The notes under the pieces were generated by a model that was not told the DNA's origin, ran no database searches, and saw only the letters and a program-made list of their open reading frames with translations. From contig VSSA01000009.1 in the NCBI GenBank assembly GCA_008123405.1, positions 1-64,000 of the forward strand: a stretch of 64,000 bases of DNA. The letters are read 5' to 3'. Source of the stretch: Nocardioides sp. BGMRC 2183. Lineage in GTDB: Bacteria; Actinomycetota; Actinomycetes; Propionibacteriales; Nocardioidaceae. Numbering within the stretch: position 1 is the first letter of the stretch; each line of letters begins with the position of its first letter. A program made the position numbers and the translations under genes. Below, one piece after another: positions 24,110-32,862 of this stretch.

Positions 24110-25561
24110 ATGGACACCACCTCCCCGCGGCACCACGGCGAGCGCTCGGGCCTCCTCGACCGCCACCTCGCCTTCATCGAGGCGCTGCGCGGAGCGGGCC
24201 TCTCGGTGTCGCTGGCCGAGGACCTGGACAGCGTTGCTGCTCTCGGGCTGTTGCACTGGAGCGATCGCGCCGTGGTGCGGGAGGCGTTCGCGGCGACCCT
24301 GCTGAAGAAGCAGGCGCACCGCACCACGTTCGACACCCTCTTCGACGTCTATTTCCCACCACTGGTCGGCGACGGAGCCCGCGGCTCCGCAGCGACCGAC
24401 CAGGAGGTCGACGAGGCGTCGACCGAGGCCCCGCCGGTGCGCGACAATGCTGCGGCCCTGCAAGAGTTCCGGGAGCGCCTGGCCGAGATGCTCCAAGTGG
24501 GGGAGTACGACGAGTCCGAGATGCGGCAGCTGGCCGCGGAGATGGTCGGCAGGTTCGGCGCCATGCCCGGCCGGGGGCCCGGCCTCTCCTCGTGGTCGGC
24601 CTACACCGCGCTGCAGCGGGTCGCCCCCCAGGAGCTCACCGACCAGATCGTCGCTGCCCTGGTCTCGGGCCAGATGGATGCCGACGAGGCAGCCCGCACC
24701 GCGGCCCGCCGGGTCGGCCGCTTCACCCGGCAGGTCGAGGACGACGCGCGCCGCCGGATCGCCGAGGAGAAGGGCGCCGACCACGTCGCCGATGTCACGG
24801 TCCGGCCCAGCATCGACACGCTCGCCTTCACCTCCGCGCGCCGCGCCGACCTGGAGGAGATGCGCAAGGAGATCTTCCCGCTGGCGCGGAGGTTGGCGAC
24901 CAAGCTCGCCAAGGAGCAGCACGCCAAGCATCGCGGACCGCTGGACTTCCGTCGTACCGTGCGTGCGTCGATGGCCACCGGCGGCGTCCCGCTGACCACC
25001 CACCACCGTCCCAAGCGACCGCACCGCACCGACCTGGTGGTGCTCTGCGACGTCAGCGGCTCGGTCGCCAACTTCGCCCAGTTCACGCTGCTCTTCGTCT
25101 TCGCGCTACGCGAGGTCTTCCAGTCGATGCGGGCCTTCACCTTCATCGACCACGTGTACGAGGTGACGCCGTACTTCCGCCCCGGCGCGGACCCGGCCGA
25201 CGTGCTGGCAGACCTGGCCGCGAGCACCAGCCACGCCGCGCTGTGGGGACGCACCAACTATGGGAGGGCGTTCACCAAGTTCGACGAGGAGTACGCCGAC
25301 GCACTCGGCCCGAAGACCACGCTGCTGGTCCTCGGCGACGCCCGCAGCAACTACTCCGACCTGCACGAGGACACCCTGGCCCGGATGGTCTCCTCGGTAC
25401 GGCGCGCGTGGTGGCTCAATCCCGAGCACACTCGCAACTGGGGCACCGGCGACTCGGCCGCGCCGACGTATGCCGAGGTGATGCCGATGCTGGAGTGCCG
25501 CAACCTGGTCCAGCTCGAGGACTTCGTGCACCGCATCGTCGGCAGCACACCGCTGCGCTGA
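24110..25561 (+). CDS. CoxE-like VWA domain protein
   Basis: 483 residues. The C-terminal half is a von Willebrand A domain with the metal-ion-dependent adhesion motif CDVSGSV and the downstream GDARSNYSD, consistent with a metal site. The N-terminal half is helical (about residues 15-270). With the MoxR ATPase 2 bp upstream it forms the common MoxR/VWA pair. CoxE/CoxD homologues help assemble molybdenum hydroxylases; here the client enzyme is not encoded nearby. Confidence 0.85.
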   Translation: MDTTSPRHHGERSGLLDRHLAFIEALRGAGLSVSLAEDLDSVAALGLLHWSDRAVVREAFAATLLKKQAHRTTFDTLFDVYFPPLVGDGARGSAATDQEVDEASTEAPPVRDNAAALQEFRERLAEMLQVGEYDESEMRQLAAEMVGRFGAMPGRGPGLSSWSAYTALQRVAPQELTDQIVAALVSGQMDADEAARTAARRVGRFTRQVEDDARRRIAEEKGADHVADVTVRPSIDTLAFTSARRADLEEMRKEIFPLARRLATKLAKEQHAKHRGPLDFRRTVRASMATGGVPLTTHHRPKRPHRTDLVVLCDVSGSVANFAQFTLLFVFALREVFQSMRAFTFIDHVYEVTPYFRPGADPADVLADLAASTSHAALWGRTNYGRAFTKFDEEYADALGPKTTLLVLGDARSNYSDLHEDTLARMVSSVRRAWWLNPEHTRNWGTGDSAAPTYAEVMPMLECRNLVQLEDFVHRIVGSTPLR

Positions 25562-25610
25562 TCCCAGGACGCGGGCGCGGGCGGGACACGCGACCCCCGA
25601 CGAGCGAAGC

Positions 25611-26978
25611 TCAGGTGCTCAGGTATCCCCGCTCGCGCCATCGCTCGAAGGTGGCGCGGAGCTCGCGGTGCGGCGCCCGGTCGGCCTGGTGCGCGCCAGC
25701 CACCGCGCCGGCGCCTGGGTCGTGGTCGTCGACGGGTGCGAGAGCGGGGTCGTAGACGACGGTGAGACGGTCACTGGAGGAGGCGTTGACCAGCGAGCCG
25801 AGCAGCGCGACCGGATCGGTGCGGTCCTCCAGCGCCAACACCGGCAGCCCGGCCGGCAGGTGGGGCGCCAGCGCGGCGGGAGCACTGATGGTGACGACCT
25901 CCTCGACCTCGAAGCCCTGGTGGGTCCGGGCGGCCAGGTCCACGACCGCGGCGCCCCCGGGGCCGGTGCCGGCCAGCAGGATCCGCTCGACGCCCGAGGC
26001 CGCCAGGGTCTGCTCGAGGTGGCGGGCGACGTCGTCGGCGTACCCGGTGAGATCGCCGGCCACCAGCCGCAGATGACGTCCAGTGCCGGGAAGCGGGTTC
26101 GGTCCCGGCAGATAGACGATCGCGCGCTCTGCGCTGACCGGCTGGACCGTGACCGGGTCGGCGAGGCCGACCAGGCGCTCGACGAGCTCCCCCAGGCCGA
26201 GCGGCGCAGGCGCCGACTCCAGACCGGTGGCAGGGAGGCCGCGCTCCTCGTCCGGCAGCGCCACGGCCGCGTCGCGCAGCGCCCCGCTGAACCGCACCGA
26301 CATCGGCGCCACGCCGACGGCCCGCAGGCCACCACGGCGGACCATCGTCGACTCCTCGCTCGACAGCAGCGGTGCGGTGAGCAGACCGCGGAGCAACAGG
26401 CTCTCGGTCAGGCCGCCGCCCGTGGTGATGTGCTCCATCAGGTCGGGGTGCGATGAGGCCAGATCGCCCAGGTACGCCGCGACCCCTTCCCGATCCAGCC
26501 GATCGGTCTCGATCAGGCCGGCCGCGACGATGTCGCCGCCCAACGCGACCTCGGGGGCGAGGTAGCCGATCGCCCGCGCGGCGATCGAGCCCAGGGTGGC
26601 GTAGGCAGCTGCTTGCAGGTCGTCGATCCAGCGGTAGGTGTGCACCGTGGCGCGCAGCGCGGTGGCGTCCGCATCCAGGTCCGCCGCGCGGCGCAGCAGT
26701 CCGCTCGGGCCACTGACGGCGCCACGCAGCTCGTCCTCGAACGTGGTCCAGGTGGCCTCGCCCAGCGGTGCGGAGTCGATGATGTCGGGCTCGGTCAGGA
26801 TCGCGGCGCCGGCGTCGGCCCACGCGCGGAGCTGCTCGCCGGCCGCGTCGAGTTCGGCCGCCAGCGCCAGCATCTGCGCATACCGCTCCTCGAGGTCCGC
26901 CGCCTCGACAGCGGTCATCGGTGCGGTACGACGCTCTACCGCGGCCGCTGCGGCCGGGTCACCGGACCGTTCGTTCAT
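25611..26978 (-). CDS. Protein of a WXG100-like operon, possible alpha/beta-hydrolase-like C-terminus
   Basis: 455 residues, no recognised family. Residues about 20-190 are helical and look like a long WXG-type helical bundle. The C-terminal half has LLAGTGPGGAAVVDLAARTH, a nucleophile-elbow-like G-x-G-x-G segment without the usual Ser/Asp nucleophile. Three alternating strands follow, as in a degenerate alpha/beta hydrolase. Its ATG overlaps the stop of the EspG-like gene (ATGA). The operon suggests a role in secretion or a cell-surface toxin-like system; this is inference. Confidence 0.55.
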   Translation of the reverse strand: MNERSGDPAAAAAVERRTAPMTAVEAADLEERYAQMLALAAELDAAGEQLRAWADAGAAILTEPDIIDSAPLGEATWTTFEDELRGAVSGPSGLLRRAADLDADATALRATVHTYRWIDDLQAAAYATLGSIAARAIGYLAPEVALGGDIVAAGLIETDRLDREGVAAYLGDLASSHPDLMEHITTGGGLTESLLLRGLLTAPLLSSEESTMVRRGGLRAVGVAPMSVRFSGALRDAAVALPDEERGLPATGLESAPAPLGLGELVERLVGLADPVTVQPVSAERAIVYLPGPNPLPGTGRHLRLVAGDLTGYADDVARHLEQTLAASGVERILLAGTGPGGAAVVDLAARTHQGFEVEEVVTISAPAALAPHLPAGLPVLALEDRTDPVALLGSLVNASSSDRLTVVYDPALAPVDDHDPGAGAVAGAHQADRAPHRELRATFERWRERGYLST

Positions 26979-27934
26979 GGTGCGGCCTCGGCCAGGGCCG
27001 GCGTCAACACGGCCCCCAGCTCATTCGGCTCCACGGCCCGGACCTCTACCCGCAACGCCGCGTCCACGCGGTGCGGCCGGACCGAATGCCAGCCGTCGCG
27101 GAGCAGCGTCCACGAGACCACGCCGGCCCGGTCGGGCGTGCGCTCACCGATCCGCGCCACCAGAGCCCGCAACCGGCCGCCCGCCTCCGCGGTGAGTGCT
27201 CGCAGCGCCGCCGCGGCATCGGCGTCGGTGAGCACCCGGCCGCGGGCGGTGCTGGTCCCGCTGGCACGCTGGACCAATAGGTCGACCAGGTCGTCACGAC
27301 CGGCGTCGAGCGCTTCGGCCACGCTGTCGGCGAGGTCGAACGGGACGTCGAGCTCGGGCGGCACGCGCGACGCTGCGCGGTCGGCGCCCTCCGGGAGAGC
27401 GGCGACCCGGGCCAGTTCGGCCGCCCACGCGTCGACACCGAACCAGGCGAGCTCGAAGACGACGCCGTCCACCGTGGTGAGTGCGGCGACCGCGGGGCCG
27501 CTCTGGCGATGCCAGACCCTCAGCTGCGAGGCTTCCGGGAGCCCGAGAGCGACGTCGATGTCGAGCGCCGTCTCGGGGGTGGCGAGGAGGCCGATCGCTC
27601 CCGCCAGGCCGGGGGAGAGCCGCCCGTCCTCGAGCAGGCCGCGGTGCGCCAGGGACTGCGCCGGATCGGGCAGCGCCGCCACCGCGCGACGGTAGGTCGC
27701 CTCCTCGGTCTGCTGCGGAGACCGGCCCAGGCGACCGGCGAGTCCGTCGGTGGGATCGGCGGTCGCGGGCTCCGTGCCGTCGGTGCCCGCGGCGAAGGGC
27801 AGCGGGGCGTTCCCGCACAGCTGTGCTACATGCCGCAGCTCGCGCACAGTCAGACCGATCCGTCGCGGCGCCGCCTCCAGGGCGGTGCCCTCACTGCGCG
27901 GCGACGGCGCCGCGCTGAGGTCGATGGTGGCCAC
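26975..27934 (-). CDS. EspG-like (ESX secretion-associated) protein
   Basis: A 319-residue soluble protein. The opening RIGLTVRELRHVAQLCG, the alternating strands and ELDVPFDLADSVAEALD resemble EspG-type chaperones that bind PE/PPE or WXG substrates of type VII secretion; the similarity is modest. The start is GTG 27934, 29 bp after the stop of the WXG100-like gene, and the 3' end overlaps the next gene. No EccB/C/D/E genes occur in the window, so any secretion machinery must be elsewhere. Confidence 0.5.
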   Translation of the reverse strand: MATIDLSAAPSPRSEGTALEAAPRRIGLTVRELRHVAQLCGNAPLPFAAGTDGTEPATADPTDGLAGRLGRSPQQTEEATYRRAVAALPDPAQSLAHRGLLEDGRLSPGLAGAIGLLATPETALDIDVALGLPEASQLRVWHRQSGPAVAALTTVDGVVFELAWFGVDAWAAELARVAALPEGADRAASRVPPELDVPFDLADSVAEALDAGRDDLVDLLVQRASGTSTARGRVLTDADAAAALRALTAEAGGRLRALVARIGERTPDRAGVVSWTLLRDGWHSVRPHRVDAALRVEVRAVEPNELGAVLTPALAEAAP

Positions 27935-27963
27935 GCTGGGAACCTTCCGAGAGCTGGGCAGGG

Positions 27964-28419
27964 TCAGAGCCCCGGCAGCTCCACATCCAACCAGTCGCGA
28001 TGTCCGCGGGGTGGCGTGGTCACCGCGGCGAGTCGCTCGTCGTCCGGGTCGGGCGTGACCGGTACGCCGTCCGCGCCGGCTGCTGCCGCGGCAGCCACCC
28101 GGGTCCGCGCGTCGGCGATCATCCGATGCGCCCGGACCTCGATCCGCTTGATCTCCTCCTTGGTCGCAGTCACCGCGCGTCCGTGTGCGTCCAGCGCGTC
28201 CGCTGCGCTCTCGTGACGGCTGGACACCGAGCGCAGATGGGCGGCGCGTTCGGCGACCCGCTCACGCATCGCCTCCGCCGCGCGCCCGGCCCACCCCAGC
28301 GCCTCGATCCTGGCCACCATCCGGTCGGCGAGCGACTGGAGGTCGACGGCGTGCTCCCGCAACTGGTCCGCGCGGCGTGCGATGACCGCGCTGTCGCCGT
28401 ACTGCTCGGTGCGGCTCAT
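27964..28419 (-). CDS. WXG100-like protein
   Basis: A 151-residue all-helical protein with a Trp-x-Gly turn (ALGWAGRAAEAMRER) at about residues 40-55 between two long helices, the ESAT-6/WXG100 hairpin. It carries a C-terminal extension rich in Ala, Pro and Asp that ordinary 100-residue WXG proteins lack. ATG 28419 overlaps the stop of the aminotransferase gene, so it is co-translated with it. Probably a secreted or toxin-associated helical-hairpin protein. Confidence 0.6.
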   Translation of the reverse strand: MSRTEQYGDSAVIARRADQLREHAVDLQSLADRMVARIEALGWAGRAAEAMRERVAERAAHLRSVSSRHESAADALDAHGRAVTATKEEIKRIEVRAHRMIADARTRVAAAAAAGADGVPVTPDPDDERLAAVTTPPRGHRDWLDVELPGL

Positions 28420-29609
28420 CGGGCCCCCAGGTAGCTCTCGATGCGGTCGAGTGCGGTCACGATATCTGCTGCCGCGCCGGCGAAGCTGAACCGCAGGAAC
28501 CGTCCACCGTCGACGGTGTCGAAGTCGATGCCCGTGGCGACGGCGACACCGGTGGCGGCCAGGAGGCGGTGGGCGAAGGCCATCGAGTCGCCGGTGAGAT
28601 GCCCGACGTCGGCGTAGGCGTAGAAGGCGCCGTCGGCGGGCGCGAGCCGGTCGATCCCGACCCGACGCAGTCCGTCGAGCAGCAGCGTGCGGTTCTCGTC
28701 GTACCGGCGGACATGGGTGTCGAGCTCGGCATAGGCCTCGGGGGTGAACGCCGCCACCGCGGCCCGTTGCGCCAGCACGGGCGGACAGATCGAGAAGTTG
28801 CCGGTCAGTACGTCGACCGCGCGGCGCAGGTGCTCCGGCGCCAGCATCCAGCCCAGCCGCCACCCGGTCATCGAGAAGTACTTGGAGAACGAGCCGAAGA
28901 CGACTGCGTCGCGGCTGGTCTCCCAGGCACAGCGTGCCCAGCGCGCATGCTCGTCGGCGTACTCGATGCCGTGGTAGATCTCGTCGGAGATCAGCTGGAC
29001 GCCATGCTCCTCGCACCAGCGGGCGATCGCTGCGAGCTCGTCGGGGGCGAGCATCGTGCCGGTCGGGTTGGCCGGGCTGGCGACCACCAGGCCGGCCAGC
29101 GGGGTGACAGCATGCGTCGCGTCGAGCTGCTCGATGCTCGGTTGGAAGCGGGTGTCGGGACCGCATCCGATCTCGACCACCTGGCAGCCCAGCGCAGCCA
29201 GCACGTTGCGGTAGCAGGGGTAGCCGGGCCGAGCGATCGCCACCCGGTCGCCGACCTCGAAGGCGGCCAGGAAGGCGAGCAGGAAACCGCCGCTCGAGCC
29301 GGTGGTCACCACCACCTCCTCCGCTTCGACCGCGATCCCGTAGCGGGTGCGGTGGTGGGCCGCGATGGCCTCACGCAGCTCGGCGATCCCGGTCGCGGGG
29401 GTGTAGCCGAGCGGGTCGCCGGAGCCGAGCAGGCGGATCGCTTCGGCGTTGACCGGCGCCGGCGCACCGGTGCTGGGCTGGCCGGCGAGCAGGTTGAGCA
29501 CGTCGCCGTGGGACTGCTGGCGGCGAGCGGAGGCGGCGAGCAGATCCATCACGTGGAACGGCTGCACGTTCGCACGTTGGGCGGCGGCGAGGCGGTCGAG
29601 ACTCGTCAT
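28416..29609 (-). CDS. Class I/II pyridoxal-phosphate aminotransferase
   Basis: A 397-residue fold-type I enzyme. NPTG is in VVASPANPTGTML, the PLP Lys is in SFSKYFSMTGWRLGW, and the arginine of the carboxylate clamp is near GRFLRFSFAG. It resembles the aspartate/alanine aminotransferase group. ATG 29609 is used; upstream codons run into a repeat region. First gene of the operon with the WXG100-like and EspG-like genes, an association with no obvious metabolic sense. Confidence 0.85.
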   Translation of the reverse strand: MTSLDRLAAAQRANVQPFHVMDLLAASARRQQSHGDVLNLLAGQPSTGAPAPVNAEAIRLLGSGDPLGYTPATGIAELREAIAAHHRTRYGIAVEAEEVVVTTGSSGGFLLAFLAAFEVGDRVAIARPGYPCYRNVLAALGCQVVEIGCGPDTRFQPSIEQLDATHAVTPLAGLVVASPANPTGTMLAPDELAAIARWCEEHGVQLISDEIYHGIEYADEHARWARCAWETSRDAVVFGSFSKYFSMTGWRLGWMLAPEHLRRAVDVLTGNFSICPPVLAQRAAVAAFTPEAYAELDTHVRRYDENRTLLLDGLRRVGIDRLAPADGAFYAYADVGHLTGDSMAFAHRLLAATGVAVATGIDFDTVDGGRFLRFSFAGAAADIVTALDRIESYLGAR

Positions 29610-29683
29610 GGGGTCACATCGTGCTACGAGCGGCGGCCGGGTGGGCGATGGGGCTCGGGCGTGGCACGCCACTTATCGCCCAG

Positions 29684-29752
29684 AACCCGCACGACACGCC
29701 GATGCGCCCCGGCGTGTCGTGCGGGTTTCGCCGGTCAGCCGGTGAAACCCGC
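29684..29752. repeat. Dispersed palindromic (REP-like) element, copy 2 (inverted)
   Basis: On the minus strand: GCGGGTTT (29752-29745), a 16-nt spacer CACCGGCTGACCGGCG, AAACCCGCACGACACGCC (29728-29711), a 10-nt loop, and GGCGTGTCGTGCGGGTT (29700-29684). Layout, lengths and 14 of 16 spacer bases match copy 1 at 8911-8982. The stop codon of the flavoenzyme gene (29737-29735) lies inside the spacer, so the element supplies the last codons of that gene. Confidence 0.7.
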
Positions 29753-31204
29753 AGCATGACGCCCCGCCCGCCGCCCGAAGAACGACCCCTCGCCCAACTG
29801 CGTCCCCGAGCAGTACCCGTTGCCGTCCTGGGCGATGTTCGAGGCGCAGGCCCCGGCGGCGTACAGGCCGCCGATCACGGAGCCGTCGCTGCGTCGTACC
29901 CGACCGTCGACGTCGGTGGCCATGCCGCCGAGGGTGAAGCCCGCGTAGAGCGCGACCCCGAGGGTGAGGTCGTAGACGCCCCACGGGCCCTCGCTCTGCG
30001 GCGCCAGCCAATCGGGGTGCTTGTGGAAGTCCGGGTCCTCGCCGGCCGCTGCGTTCTGGTTGTAGCGCTCCATCGTCGCCACCAGTGAGCCGGGGGGCAG
30101 TTCGAGTCCCTGCTCCATCTCCTCGATCGTCTCGTAGCCGTCCTTCAGCGGCACCAGGGGCATCGTCTGCTCGCCCATGTGCGCGCTGTCGGCGATCAGG
30201 TAGGCGGTGGCCTCCGGCTGCTGCAGCACGTGGTACGACGTGCGCGCGTGGTAGGAGTCCTCAGCCACGAAGCGCTGCCCCTGCTTGTTCACGATCACTC
30301 CCTTGACCAGTGAAGACGGCGGGTAGAAGGGCGCGGTGATGAAGGGTTCCTCCATGTGCTCCAGGGCCGCGCCGACGGATTCGCCGAGCCGGATGCCGAG
30401 GCCGTCGTCGTAGGTGGAGCCGAGGGTGAACAGCTTCTCGCCCAGCGCGGGGGTGTACCTCGCGACCATGTCGGCGTTCATCACGAAGCCGCCGGCGGCC
30501 ACGATCACCGACCCGGCCCGGATCAGGCCGGTCTCGTCGAAGGACCGCCAGGCCAGTCCGACTACGTTGTTGTCGTCGTCGACGGCGAGGTTGGTGGCAC
30601 CGGTTTCGAACCGTACGTCGACCCCGGCCTCCTCGACCCGCTCCCGCAGCAGGTCCATCACGATCCGGGTGCCCTCGGTGTCGCCGGGCACCGGCACCTT
30701 GTGTCCGCGCGGGGCCGGCGCGATCTCCTCGCGGTAAGGCCAGACCTTCTCGTTGCCGGTAAACATCAGACCCTGGGTGCCGGGCTGGATCACCGCCTTC
30801 TTCGGGTAGAAGCTGCGCTCGAACTCGAAGCCGAGCGCCTCCAGCCAGTCGAAATGCTCGACCGACCCGTCGGCGTAGGCGCGGATCTTCTCCTTGTCCG
30901 GGTCCTTGGTGCTGGCCGTCAGGTAGTCGGCCATCGCCTCGACGGAGTCCTCGTGCCCGGTGGCCTGCTGCACGGCGGTGCCGCCGCCGAGGTAGAAGTG
31001 CCCACCGGACATGGACGAGGTGCCGCCGTGCACGGCCGCCCGCTCCAGCAGCACCACCCGAGCCCCGGCGCGCGCGGCCTCCAGTGCTGCGCACCCGCCG
31101 GCGATGCCGAAGCCGACCACGACCACGTCGCACGCCTCGGCCCCGTCGAGCTCACGGGCGGGGACGGTGGCAGGGATCGCGAGGCCGGCGGGGGTCGTCG
31201 TCAT
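29735..31204 (-). CDS. FAD-dependent 3-ketosteroid-dehydrogenase-like oxidoreductase
   Basis: A 489-residue flavoprotein of the fumarate-reductase/KstD superfamily. It has an N-terminal dinucleotide fold (DVVVVGFGIAGGCAALEA), SSMSGGHFYLGGGTAVQQ following, and a C-terminal FAD segment GGLYAAGACASNIAQDGNGY. Members introduce double bonds into ring A of 3-ketosteroids or reduce enones. Assignment to a 3-ketosteroid Delta1- or Delta4(5alpha)-dehydrogenase is supported by a KstR-type operator 11 bp upstream of the start, but no other sterol genes are in the window. The last codons come from a repeat element. Confidence 0.75.
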   Translation of the reverse strand: MTTTPAGLAIPATVPARELDGAEACDVVVVGFGIAGGCAALEAARAGARVVLLERAAVHGGTSSMSGGHFYLGGGTAVQQATGHEDSVEAMADYLTASTKDPDKEKIRAYADGSVEHFDWLEALGFEFERSFYPKKAVIQPGTQGLMFTGNEKVWPYREEIAPAPRGHKVPVPGDTEGTRIVMDLLRERVEEAGVDVRFETGATNLAVDDDNNVVGLAWRSFDETGLIRAGSVIVAAGGFVMNADMVARYTPALGEKLFTLGSTYDDGLGIRLGESVGAALEHMEEPFITAPFYPPSSLVKGVIVNKQGQRFVAEDSYHARTSYHVLQQPEATAYLIADSAHMGEQTMPLVPLKDGYETIEEMEQGLELPPGSLVATMERYNQNAAAGEDPDFHKHPDWLAPQSEGPWGVYDLTLGVALYAGFTLGGMATDVDGRVRRSDGSVIGGLYAAGACASNIAQDGNGYCSGTQLGEGSFFGRRAGRHAAGFTG

Positions 31205-31214
31205 GCTCCGAATC

Positions 31215-31228
31215 TAGAACAAGTTCTA
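31215..31228. promoter_or_regulatory. KstR-like operator
   Basis: TAGAACAAGTTCTA fits the known KstR consensus TnnAACnnGTTnnA at every fixed position and extends to CTAGAAC-AA-GTTCTAG (31214-31229). It lies 11 bp before the ATG of the ketosteroid-dehydrogenase-like gene, where a bound TetR-type repressor would block transcription. Confidence 0.55.
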
Positions 31229-31359
31229 GGACTTTGCACGGCTCGTGGACACCTGTCCAGAACGTGAGCCGCGCCGGGGCCGTTCGCGCTGGACGGGTGC
31301 GTCCACCCGCCGGTGCCGACCGATAGACTGCGGTCCCACCGGCTCGACCGCGAGGTGAC

Positions 31360-32853
31360 ATGACCTTCGACGTCCATCAGCTCGACACCTTCGTGTTGGG
31401 CGGCGCGGTCGTCACGCTGCTGGCGATCCTCGCGGTGCGGCTCTCCACCCGGGCCGGCCTGCCCAGTCTGCTGATCTACCTGCTGATGGGCGTGCTGCTC
31501 GGGGAGTCGGTCGTGGGGATCGGGTTCGAGGACGCCCAGCTCGCCCACGCCCTCGGGTTCGGGGCACTGGCGATCATCCTGGCTGAAGGTGGGCTCACCA
31601 CGAACTGGCGGGAGACCCGGCCCTCGATGCGACTCGGCCTGGCGCTGGCCACGATCGGCGTGACCATCTCGGTCGGGGTGGTCGCCGTCGCCGCCCACTT
31701 CGTGCTCGGACTGCCCTGGGAGCTGGCCGTGCTGCTCGGAGCGGTGTGCTCGCCGACCGATGCCGCCGCGGTCTTCTCGGTGCTGCGCGTCGTGCCGTTG
31801 CCGCGCCGACTGACCGGCGCGTTGGAGGCGGAGTCCGGCCTGAACGACGCGCCGACGGTAGTCCTGGTGACGCTGATCTCCAGCGGAGCCGCGTTGGAGC
31901 ACGGCCTGCTCGGCATGGTCGGCATCATCGCGTTCGAGCTCCTGGTGGGCCTGCTCGTCGGCCTCGCCCTCGGCTTCGGCGGGGCCTGGATCATGCGCCG
32001 CGCGGCGCTGCCGTCCTCCGGCCTCTATCCGATCGCCGTGCTCTGCCTGGCGATGGTCGCCTACGGCGCCTCTGCCGCGATCCACGCCAGCGGCTTCGCG
32101 GCCGTGTACGTCGCGGCGCTGGTCCTCGGCAACGCCGACCTTCCGCACCGGCTGCCCACCCGCTCCTTCGTGGAGGGGCTGGCCTGGATCGCGCAGATCG
32201 GGCTCTTCGTGATGCTCGGACTGCTGTTCTCGCCCGACCGGATCGGCTGGTCGACGGTCGGGTTGGCGATCGCGGCCGGCCTGATCCTGACCCTGATCGC
32301 CCGGCCGCTCTCGGTCCTGGTCAGTGCCGTGGTGCAACCCATGTCGCTGCGCGAGCTCTCGTTCATCTCCTGGGCCGGGCTGCGCGGCGCCGTACCGATC
32401 GTGTTGACCACGATCCCGCTGGCCGCCGGGGTCGAGGACGCCGAGCGACTCTTCGACATCGTCTTCGTGATGGTCATCATCTACACGCTGCTGACCGGGC
32501 CGACGCTGCCAACGGTCGCTCGGGTGCTCAGGGTGGCTCGCCGCTCGGAGCCACGGGATCTCGAGGTCGAGGCGGCGCCGCTGGAGCGGGTGGCCGCCGA
32601 CCTGCTGCAGGTGACGATCAGCCCGGCGTCGAAGATGCACGGCGTGGAGGTCGGCGAGCTGCGGCTGCCCAGTGGCGCGAGCGTGTCGATGGTGATCCGC
32701 GACGGCGCGGCGATGGTTCCCGAGCGCCGCACCGTCCTGCGGCACGGGGACGAGTTGCTCGTCGTGACACCGCGCAAGCAGCGTGAGGCGACCGAGCGGC
32801 GGCTGCGTCAGGTCAGCTCGGGCGGTCGCCTGGCTCAGTGGCTCGGCGACTGA
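31360..32853 (+). CDS. CPA1-type cation/proton antiporter with C-terminal TrkA_C domain (NhaP/CvrA-like)
   Basis: A 497-residue exchanger. About 12 transmembrane helices cover residues 1-395. The CPA1 ion-binding motif is in GAVCSPTDAAAVFSVLR followed by ESGLNDAPTVVLV, where the ND pair is typical of the exchange site. The C-terminal ~90 residues form a TrkA_C-like regulatory domain (SGASVSMVIRDGAAMVPERR). Probably K+ or Na+/H+ exchange for pH and volume control. ATG 31360; the adjacent LytR_C gene is convergent, 9 bp away. Confidence 0.9.
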   Translation: MTFDVHQLDTFVLGGAVVTLLAILAVRLSTRAGLPSLLIYLLMGVLLGESVVGIGFEDAQLAHALGFGALAIILAEGGLTTNWRETRPSMRLGLALATIGVTISVGVVAVAAHFVLGLPWELAVLLGAVCSPTDAAAVFSVLRVVPLPRRLTGALEAESGLNDAPTVVLVTLISSGAALEHGLLGMVGIIAFELLVGLLVGLALGFGGAWIMRRAALPSSGLYPIAVLCLAMVAYGASAAIHASGFAAVYVAALVLGNADLPHRLPTRSFVEGLAWIAQIGLFVMLGLLFSPDRIGWSTVGLAIAAGLILTLIARPLSVLVSAVVQPMSLRELSFISWAGLRGAVPIVLTTIPLAAGVEDAERLFDIVFVMVIIYTLLTGPTLPTVARVLRVARRSEPRDLEVEAAPLERVAADLLQVTISPASKMHGVEVGELRLPSGASVSMVIRDGAAMVPERRTVLRHGDELLVVTPRKQREATERRLRQVSSGGRLAQWLGD

Positions 32854-32862
32854 CCCTCGAGC

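Noticed and set aside
24592-25755. Alternative long plus-strand frame inside the CoxE-like gene
   Set aside because: Arg/Gly/Pro/Ala-rich frameshifted reading of the real gene.
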